From NCBI RefSeq assembly GCF_943373825.1, contig NZ_CALSBP010000002.1:124001-188000 (forward strand): a DNA stretch of 64,000 nucleotides. Reading direction: 5' to 3'. Each line of letters opens with the position of its first letter. Within the stretch, counting starts at the first letter, position 1. Below the pieces are notes generated by a model. That model had not been told where the DNA came from and ran no database searches. It worked only from the letters and a program-made list of their open reading frames with translations. Of the stretch, positions 1 through 10,600 are shown piece after piece. Made by a program: the position numbers and the translations under genes. The stretch comes from Aquimarina spinulae (GTDB lineage: Bacteria; Bacteroidota; Bacteroidia; Flavobacteriales; Flavobacteriaceae).

Positions 1-3000
1 GTACTGGCTACTGCGCAATTATCTGAAGTAGTAGGTGTACCTAAAGCAACACTGCTCGCTGTACATAAACCTGCATCTACATTAACGCTTACCGTTGCTG
101 GACAACTGATTGTTGGATCGATATTATCGGTTACTGTTACCGTTTGTGTACAGGTAGCTGTATTTCCTGAACTATCCGTTACTGTCCAGGTGACTGTGGT
201 ATCTCCTATCGGGAAAACTCCCGGTGCATCGTTGGTTGTACTGGCTACTGCGCAATTATCTGAAGTAGTCGGTGTACCTAAAGCAACACTGCTCGCAGTA
301 CATAAACCTGCATCTACATTGACATTTACCGTTGCTGGACAACTGATCGTTGGATCAATGTTATCGGTTACCGTTACCGTTTGTGTACAGGTAGCTGTAT
401 TTCCAGAACTATCCGTTACTGTCCAGGTTACTGTGGTATCTCCTAGTGGGAAAACTCCCGGTGCATCATTAGTCGCACTAGCTACTGCACAATTATCTGA
501 AGTAGTCGGTGTACCTAAAGCAACACTACTCGCAGTACATAAGCCAGCGTCTACATTAACGTTTACCGTTGCTGGACAACTGATTGTTGGATCGATATTA
601 TCGGTTACCGTTACGGTCTGTGTACAGGTCGCTGTATTACCAGAACTGTCCGTTACGGTCCAGGTGACTGTTGTATCTCCTATCGGGAAAACTCCCGGTG
701 CATCGTTGGTTGTACTGGCTACTGCACAATTATCTGAAGTAGTAGGTGTACCTAAAGCAACACTACTCGCAGTACATAAGCCTGCATCTACATTGACATT
801 TACTGTCGCTGGGCAACTGATTGTTGGATCGATATTGTCGGTTACTGTTACCGTTTGTGTACAGGTCGCTGTATTTCCAGAACTATCCGTTACGGTCCAG
901 GTCACTGTGGTATCTCCTAGTGGGAAAACTCCTGGTGCATCGTTGGTTGTACTGGCTACTGTACAATTATCTGAAGTAGTAGGTGTACCCAAAGCAACAC
1001 TACTTGCAGTACATAATCCAGCATCTACATTGACATTTACCGTTGCTGGACAACTGATTGTTGGATCGATATTGTCGGTTACTGTTACGGTTTGAGTACA
1101 GGTCGCTGTGTTTCCAGAACTATCCGTTACTGTCCAGGTGACTGTCGTATCTCCTATCGGGAAAACTCCCGGTGCATCATTGGTTGTACTGGCTACTGCA
1201 CAATTATCTGAAGTAGTAGGTGTACCTAAAGCAACACTACTCGCTGTACATAAGCCAGCATCTACATTGACATTTACTGTGGATGGACAACTGATTGTTG
1301 GATCAATGTTATCGGTTACGGTTACCGTTTGGTTACAAATGGCTGTATTACCTGAACTATCTGTTACCGTCCAGGTGACTGTTGTATCCCCTATCGGGAA
1401 AACTCCCGGTGCATCGTTAGTTACACTGGCTACTGCACAATTATCTGAAGTAGTAGGTGTACCTAAAGCAACACTACTCGCTGTACATAAACCTGCATCT
1501 ACATTTACATTTACTGTGGATGGACAACTGATTGTTGGATCAATGTTATCGGTTACGGTTACCGTTTGTGTACAGGTCGCTGTATTTCCAGAACTATCCG
1601 TTACTGTCCAGGTCACTGTGGTATCTCCTAGTGGGAAAACTCCCGGTGCATCATTAGTTGTACTAGCTACTGCACAATTATCTGAAGTAGTAGGTGTACC
1701 TAAAGCAACACTGCTCGCAGTACATAAGCCTGCATCTACATTGACATTTACCGTGGCTGGGCAACTGATCGTTGGATCAATGTTATCGGTTACTGTTACC
1801 GTTTGTGTACAAGTTGCTGTGTTTCCAGAACTATCCGTGACTGTCCAGGTGACTGTCGTATCTCCTAGTGGGAAAACTCCTGGTGCATCATTGGTTGTAC
1901 TAGCTACTGCACAATTATCTGAAGTAGTCGGTGTACCCAAAGCAACACTGCTCGCAGTACATAAACCTGCATCTACATTGACATTTACCGTTGCTGGACA
2001 ACTGATCGTTGGATCAATGTTATCGGTTACCGTTACGGTTTGTGTACAGGTCGCTGTATTTCCAGAACTATCCGTTACTGTCCAGGTTACTATGGTATCT
2101 CCTAGTGGGAAAACTCCCGGTGCATCGTTGGTTGTACTAGCTACTGCACAATTATCTGAAGTAGTAGGTGTACCTAAAGCAACACTGCTCGCAGTACATA
2201 AGCCAGCATCTACATTTACATTTACCGTTGCTGGGCAACTGATTGTTGGATCGATATTGTCGGTTACTGTTACCGTTTGTGTACAGGTAGCTGTATTTCC
2301 AGAACTGTCGGTGACTGTCCAGGTGACTGTTGTATCTCCTATCGGGAAAACTCCTGGTGCATCATTGGTTGTACTGGCTACAGCACAATTATCTCCTGTA
2401 GTTGGCGTACCTAAAGCAACACTACTCGCAGTACATAAGCCTGCATCTACATTGACATTTACTGTGGCAGGACAACTGATTGTTGGATCAATATTGTCGG
2501 TTACGGTTACGGTTTGTGTACAGGTAGCTGTATTCCCAGAACTGTCCGTTACTGTCCAGGTGACTGTCGTATCTCCTATCGGGAAAACTCCTGGTGCATC
2601 ATTGGTTGTACTGGCTACTGCACAATTATCTCCTGTAGTTGGGGTTCCTAAAGTAACACCACTCGCAGTACATAAGCCTGCATCTACATTGACATTTACC
2701 GTGGCTGGACAACTGATCGTTGGATCAATATTGTCGGTTACCGTTACCGTTTGAGTACAGGTAGCTGTGTTTCCAGAACTATCCGTGACTGTCCAGGTGA
2801 CTGTTGTATCTCCTAATGGGAAAACTCCCGGTGCATCATTGGTTGTACTGGCTACTGCACAATTATCTCCTGTAGTTGGGGTTCCTAAAGTAACACCACT
2901 CGCAGTACATAAGCCTGCATCTACATTGACATTTACCGTGGCTGGACAACTGATCGTTGGATCAATATTGTCGGTTACCGTTACCGTTTGAGTACAGGTA

Positions 3001-6000
3001 GCTGTGTTTCCAGAACTATCCGTGACTGTCCAGGTGACTGTTGTATCTCCTAATGGGAAAACTCCCGGTGCATCATTGGTTGTACTCGCTACTGCACAAT
3101 TATCTCCTGTAGTCGGAGTGCCTAAAGTAACACTACTCGCAGTACATAGACCGGCATCAACATTTACGTTTACGGTTGCTGGACAACTGATTGTTGGATC
3201 AATGTTATCGGTTACTGTTACCGTTTGTGTACAGGTAGCTGTATTTCCAGAACTATCCGTGACTGTCCAGGTCACTGTGGTATCTCCTAGTGGGAAAACT
3301 CCTGGTGCATCATTGGTTGTACTGGCTACTGCACAATTATCTGAAGTAGTAGGTGTACCCAAAGCAACACTGCTCGCTGTACATAATCCAGCATCTACAT
3401 TGACATTTACTGTCGCTGGGCAACTGATTGTTGGATCGATATTATCGGTTACCGTTACGGTCTGTGTACAGGTTGCTGTATTACCAGAACTATCCGTTAC
3501 TGTCCAGGTGACTGTCGTATCTCCTAGTGGGAAAACTCCTGGTGCATCATTGGTTGTACTGGCTACTGCACAATTATCTCCTGTAGTTGGGGTTCCTAAA
3601 GTAACACCACTCGCAGTACATAAGCCAGCATCTACATTGACATTTACTGTGGCTGGACAACTGATCGTTGGATCAATATTATCCGTTACCGTTACCGTTT
3701 GAGTACAGGTAGCTGTGTTTCCAGAACTATCCGTGACTGTCCAGGTGACTGTTGTATCTCCTAATGGGAAAACTCCCGGTGCATCATTGGTTGTACTCGC
3801 TACTGCACAATTATCTCCTGTAGTCGGAGTGCCTAAAGTAACACTACTCGCAGTACATAGACCGGCATCAACATTTACGTTTACGGTTGCTGGACAACTG
3901 ATTGTTGGATCAATGTTATCGGTTACTGTTACCGTTTGTGTACAGGTAGCTGTATTTCCAGAACTATCCGTTACTGTCCAGGTCACTGTGGTATCTCCTA
4001 GTGGGAAAACTCCCGGTGCATCGTTAGTTACACTGGCTACTGCACAATTATCTGAAGTAGTAGGTGTACCTAAAGCAACACTGCTCGCAGTACATAAACC
4101 AGCGTCTACATTAACGTTTACGGTGGCTGGACAACTGATTGTTGGATCGATATTATCGGTTACCGTTACGGTCTGTGTACAGGTCGCTGTATTTCCAGAA
4201 CTATCCGTGACTGTCCAGGTCACTGTGGTATCTCCTATCGGGAAAACTCCCGGTGCATCATTGGTTGTACTGGCTACTGCACAATTATCTGAAGTAGTAG
4301 GTGTACCTAAAGCAACACTGCTCGCTGTACATAAACCAGCATCAACATTTACGTTTACGGTTGCTGGACAACTGATTGTTGGATCGATATTGTCTGTTAC
4401 TGTTACCGTTTGTGTACAGGTAGCTGTATTTCCAGAACTATCCGTTACGGTCCAGGTGACTGTCGTATCTCCTAGTGGGAAAACTCCCGGTGCATCGTTG
4501 GTTGTACTGGCTACTGCACAATTATCTGAAGTAGTAGGTGTACCCAAAGCAACACTGCTCGCTGTACATAATCCAGCATCTACATTGACATTTACTGTCG
4601 CTGGGCAACTGATTGTTGGATCGATATTATCGGTTACCGTTACGGTCTGTGTACAGGTTGCTGTATTACCAGAACTATCCGTGACTGTCCAGGTCACTGT
4701 GGTATCTCCTAGTGGGAAAACTCCTGGTGCATCATTAGTCGCACTAGCTACTGCACAATTATCTGAAGTAGTAGGTGTACCCAAAGCAACACTACTCGCA
4801 GTACATAAACCAGCGTCTACATTAACGTTTACGGTGGCTGGACAACTGATCGTTGGATCAATGTTATCGGTTACCGTTACGGTTTGAGTACAGGTCGCTG
4901 TATTTCCAGAACTATCCGTTACTGTCCAGGTGACTGTCGTATCTCCTATCGGGAAAACTCCCGGTGCATCATTAGTCGCACTAGCTACAGCACAATTATC
5001 TGAAGTAGTAGGTGTACCCAAAGCAACACTACTCGCAGTACATAAGCCAGCATCTACATTGACATTTACCGTTGCTGGACAACTGATCGTTGGATCAATG
5101 TTATCGGTTACTGTTACCGTTTGTGTACAGGTCGCTGTATTTCCAGAACTATCCGTTACTGTCCAGGTGACTGTGGTATCTCCTAGTGGGAAAACTCCCG
5201 GTGCATCATTGGTTGTACTGGCTACTGCACAATTATCTGAAGTAGTCGGTGTACCCAAAGCAACACTGCTCGCAGTACATAAGCCTGCATCTACATTGAC
5301 ATTTACCGTGGCTGGACAACTGATCGTTGGATCAATATTGTCGGTTACGGTTACGGTTTGTGTACAGGTAGCTGTATTCCCAGAACTGTCCGTTACTGTC
5401 CAGGTGACTGTCGTATCTCCTATCGGGAAAACTCCTGGTGCATCATTGGTTGTACTGGCTACTGCACAATTATCTCCTGTAGTTGGGGTTCCTAAAGTAA
5501 CACCACTCGCAGTACATAAGCCTGCATCTACATTGACATTTACGGTTGCTGGACAACTGATCGTTGGATCAATGTTATCGCTTACTGTTACCGTTTGTGT
5601 ACAGGTAGCTGTATTACCAGAACTGTCCGTTACGGTCCAGGTCACTGTCGTATCTCCTATCGGGAAAACTCCCGGTGCATCATTAGTCACACTGGCTACT
5701 GCACAGTTATCCCCTGTAGTTGGAGTGCCTAAAGCAACACTACTCGCTGTACATAATCCTGCATCTACATTGACATTTACCGTGGCTGGACAACTGATTG
5801 TTGGGTCAATATTGTCGGTTACTGTTACCGTTTGTGTACAGGTCGCTGTATTACCAGAACTATCCGTTACTGTCCAGGTCACTGTCGTATCTCCTATCGG
5901 GAAAACTCCCGGTGCATCATTGGTTGTACTAGCTACTGCACAATTATCTGAAGTAGTAGGTGTACCCAAAGCAACACTGCTCGCAGTACATAAGCCTGCA

Positions 6001-7692
6001 TCTACATTGACATTTACTGTCGCTGGGCAACTGATCGTTGGATCAATATTATCCGTTACCGTTACCGTTTGAGTACAGGTCGCTGTATTACCAGAACTGT
6101 CCGTTACAGTCCAGGTGACTGTCGTATCTCCTAATGGGAAAACTCCCGGTGCATCATTGGTTGTACTGGCAACTGCACAATTATCTGAAGTAGTAGGTGT
6201 ACCTAAAGCAACACTACTTGCAGTACATAAACCTGCATCTACATTGATATTTACTGTCGCTGGGCAACTGATCGTTGGATCAATATTATCCGTTACCGTT
6301 ACCGTTTGAGTACAGGTAGCTGTGTTTCCAGAACTATCCGTTACTGTCCAGGTTACTGTTGTATCTCCTATCGGGAAAACTCCTGGTGCATCATTGGTTG
6401 TACTGGCTACAGCACAATTATCTCCTGTAGTTGGCGTACCTAAAGCAACACTACTCGCAGTACATAAGCCTGCATCTACATTGACATTTACTGTGGCAGG
6501 ACAACTGATTGTTGGATCAATATTGTCGGTTACGGTTACGGTTTGTGTACAGGTAGCTGTATTACCAGAACTGTCCGTTACTGTCCAGGTGACTGTCGTA
6601 TCTCCTATCGGGAAAACTCCTGGTGCATCATTGGTTGTACTGGCTACTGCACAATTATCTCCTGTAGTTGGGGTTCCTAAAGTAACACCACTCGCAGTAC
6701 ATAAGCCTGCATCTACATTGACATTTACGGTTGCTGGACAACTGATCGTTGGATCAATATTATCCGTTACCGTTACCGTTTGAGTACAGGTAGCTGTGTT
6801 TCCAGAACTATCCGTGACTGTCCAGGTGACTGTGGTATCTCCTATCGGGAAAACTCCCGGTGCATCATTGGTTGTACTGGCTACTGCACAATTATCTGAA
6901 GTAGTAGGTGTACCTAAAGCAACACTGCTCGCAGTACATAAACCAGCATCAACATTTACGTTTACGGTTGCTGGACAACTGATCGTTGGATCAATGTTAT
7001 CGGTTACGGTTACCGTTTGGTTACAAATGGCTGTATTACCTGAACTATCTGTTACCGTCCAGGTGACTGTTGTATCTCCTATCGGGAAAACTCCCGGTGC
7101 ATCGTTAGTTACACTAGTTACTGCACAATTATCTGAAGTAGTTGGTGTACCTAAAGTAACACCACTGGCTGTACATAGACCAGCATCTACATTGACATTT
7201 ACTGTGGCAGGACATGCAATTATCGGATCTATATTATCTGTTACTGTTACGGTTTGTGTACAGGTAGCTGTGTTTCCAGAACTATCTGTTACTGTCCAGG
7301 TTACTGTTGTATCTCCTAATGGGAAAGCTCCTGGTGCATCGTTGGTTGTACTGGCTACAGCACAATTATCTGAAGTAGTTGGCGTACCTAAAGTAACACC
7401 ACTCGCAGTACATAGACCGGCATCAACATTAACATTTACGGTTGCTGGACAACTGATTGTTGGATCAATATTGTCGGTTACCGTTACCGTTTGTGTACAG
7501 GTAGCTGTGTTTCCTGAACTATCCGTGACTGTCCAGGTGACTGTAGTATCTCCTATCGGGAAAACTCCCGGTGCATCATTGGTTGTACTCGCTACTGCAC
7601 AATTATCTCCTGTAGTCGGAGTGCCTAAAGTAACACTACTCGCAGTACATAGACCGGCATCAACATTGACATTTACTGTGGCAGGACAACTG
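1..7692 (-). repeat. Tandem array of 237-bp HYR-encoding units
   Basis: Units of 237 bp (79 residues) repeat head to tail. The landmark gggaaaactcccgg first occurs at 211 and last at 7558, a distance of 7347 bp or exactly 31 x 237, so 32 landmarks occur without any net indel. Each encoded unit has four Cys and the motifs TDNIDPTISCP, GTPTTSDNC (or GTPTTGDNC) and TVTWTVTDSSGNTATC, which are HYR hallmarks. Variants (SSVALG or SGVTLG; FPIGD or FPLGD) are mosaically distributed. The last units, near 7000-7690, are the most diverged. The array continues past the left edge. Confidence 0.97.
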
Positions 7693-10600
7693 ATTGTTGG
7701 ATTAGTAGTATCTTCAACAGTAAGAGTTACAGTAATTGAAGTTTCAGGAGTACATACATATGTTGAACTTGAAACAACAACTCGATATTGATTACCATTA
7801 TGTGCAACAAGTGCATTGGTAATTGTTAGTGTAGCAGTAGTTGTAGTACTATGAATTCCTGTATCTGTTAAATCATCCCAGGTACTACCATTAAACAATT
7901 GCCACTGATACGTATCTGCATTAGATGTCGCAACAGTGAAGGTAGTGTTTCCGCCTGGACATATGGCCGAATCTGATGGTTGTGTAGTAATTGATGGGGC
8001 AACTCCCGCTGTGGTTACATTAGCATTAGTACCTGTATATCCATCGGTTCCCGAGGTGACTACTCCATTTCCATCTACTGTAAGACCAGCTCCAAAAGTA
8101 CCGTTACCCAAATATCCGTTATTATCACCATCGGTAAATCCGGCTTCAATAACATCATTACACCCATCGGCATCACTATCTAATTCTAAAAAATTATAAT
8201 TATTATCTGTATCACTATCAGCAACTGTATAGTTTATGGTTCCACTGCTTTCACTTCCAGGTGCCTGAACCGCATCTGGTACTCCATCTGAACTTAAAGC
8301 GCCAGATACAACACCGTTTACATGTGCTTGATTATGACCCGCTTCTACAGCATCATAGATCCCATCATTATCACTATCTAAATCCAGACGATCCACAATG
8401 TTATCACCATCAGTATCTCTGTCGAAACATAATACAAAAGAATTTGCCTTAAAAGCTAACCAGGAATCAAAAAGATTATCTCCATTATCTGCTACTCCGA
8501 TTTTGATCGTATTATTTCCTGCATTTAACACTGCAGAAAAAGTTATTGTATGTGTAAAACCATCTGCTTCAATATTTATGGCTGTAGGAACCGTTTCATT
8601 ATCTGTATATGATCCGCTATCTACTGTATTATTTACCGTATCGATACTTAGTTGTGCTCCAGAAGGTGTTAATGCTAAATTAGTTCCGTTTATAAATATT
8701 TTAGGAGCATCGTTTAATCCTGTATTTACATAATCATTATATTCTTCCGAAGCAAAAACAAACTGACCCGAGATCACTGTTTCTGCTGGGATATTAACTA
8801 CTATTTCAAGACTGGCAACATCAAATTCTGTACTACCTCCACCAAAATCGGCATCTTTTCCTCCTCCAGCGGCACCTGTACCATTAATTCCATCACCTAA
8901 TGCATTAGGGGTTGAGAATTGATTAGATAAATTATCATCTAATTCAAGAACGTTACCCGAAGAAAAAATAATTCCCCGATCAAATCCAAGGAATGCATTT
9001 AAAGCTCCTCCACTACTTGTTATTTGATCACCATCATTGAATGTTCCTATTTGTGTTACAGCTCCACTACCTTCATTAACAGTAGCAGATACCAAAGTAA
9101 GATCAGAATCAGGGGCAAATAATAAATTTGCCAGAGTAGTGGCATTGTTTTCTGCAGTAATCTCAAAAGTAGTATTGGCATCATCCAGCAATTCTACTCC
9201 AAATGACCCTCCACCCAAATCACATTCATCTCTATCCAGGATTCCATCATTATCATCATCTAAATCTATAGAATCCATTATACCGTCTCCATCTGAGTTT
9301 ACGGTTAAAAGCGCAGGTCCGGCGGGATCGATAATTTGTCCATCTGAAACGGTATCATCACCAAATACTCCATCTGTAAGATTATAAGAAGCCGTAGCTA
9401 TTGTTCTTGCTCCTATAGTTGTTGTATTCAATGTAGTTGTAAAATCCTGATAAATATCTGATGCTCCTCCAGGAGTATTTGGTCCATATTTTCGGTATGT
9501 AAATCCTGCTAAAGAATTAGTGATATGCCAATAGTAAGTAACTGTTACATCGTCTCCCGGAGTTATACAGTCTAAAGTAAAATCTACCAATCCATAGGGA
9601 TAATGATATGTTGCATCATTGGCCGCCAATTCTGATTCTAATACGGTACTGATACTAGAGATCTGAAAACAAATCCCTGTGGTTTCTATTGTTACATATC
9701 CTGTACCATCTGCTATGGGTATAGTAGCTACATTTCCTTGTGAAGAATCTGGTATTCCATCCCCGTTTCCATCGCCTCCATTAGGCCCTGCATCTTCTAC
9801 TGTTCCTGTAACTCCATCACCATCCTCACAACCTGTAGTTATTGCATTATTTGTTACAGCAGCTACTGCTCCTGTGGTATATGCTGCTGCGACGACTAGA
9901 CCATCATGATTCACAGTATTTGCAGTCACGGTAAGTGGTTCTGTAGCCGTATTCCATGGGTTATAGACTCCTCCATTTGCGCCATCTGCATTCCAGTTAT
10001 TATATGCTTCATTGGCATCACTACAACCATCTGCATCACTATCAAGAGATTCAAAATCAAAGTCTCCAGCTGCATCTGTGTTTGCTATTGTATAATTAAG
10101 TATTCCAGACTCTGCAACCGTTTCTATAGTATCAAAAAGCCCATTATTTCCTGATCCCGTATCTGCTCCATTGATTCTTCCGTTACTGGTAGCAAACCCA
10201 TGACCGGCTTCTATGGCATCATAGATACCATCATTATCACTATCTAAATCATAAAAATCAGGGACTCCATCTCCATCTGTATCAAAAGCAGTTTCGACGG
10301 CTCCATCTACATTTCCTGTTCCTCCATCGGCATCATCATCATCAAGATAAGCAAAGATATTATCTGTATCTCCATCTGCATATGGATCAGACGGAGCTTC
10401 ATTCAAATTAGGAATTCCGTCATTATCTACATCCAGATCCCAGGGATCTAAAACAAGATCTCCATCAAGATCAAAAGCAGAAGATGCTGTAGGGCAGGCA
10501 AATCCATCATTACTGGTGGTAGCTATTGTATTGTTTAAAAGGGTTACAGAAGGTGTTGCAGTGGTATAATCATTAACCAGGTACATCCCTCCAAGATTAT

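Noticed and set aside
1..7692. CRISPR-like or satellite-type repeat
   Set aside because: Units are 237 bp without unique spacers, are in frame, and encode protein domains.
190..7791. Series of long plus-strand reading frames over the repeat array (for example 190-1095, 1108-2754, 3715-4887)
   Set aside because: They are antisense shadows of the HYR units. Their translation is a repetitive Val/Thr/Ser-rich sequence without domains, they are broken at GTTTGA in some units, and the minus strand encodes real HYR domains continuously.
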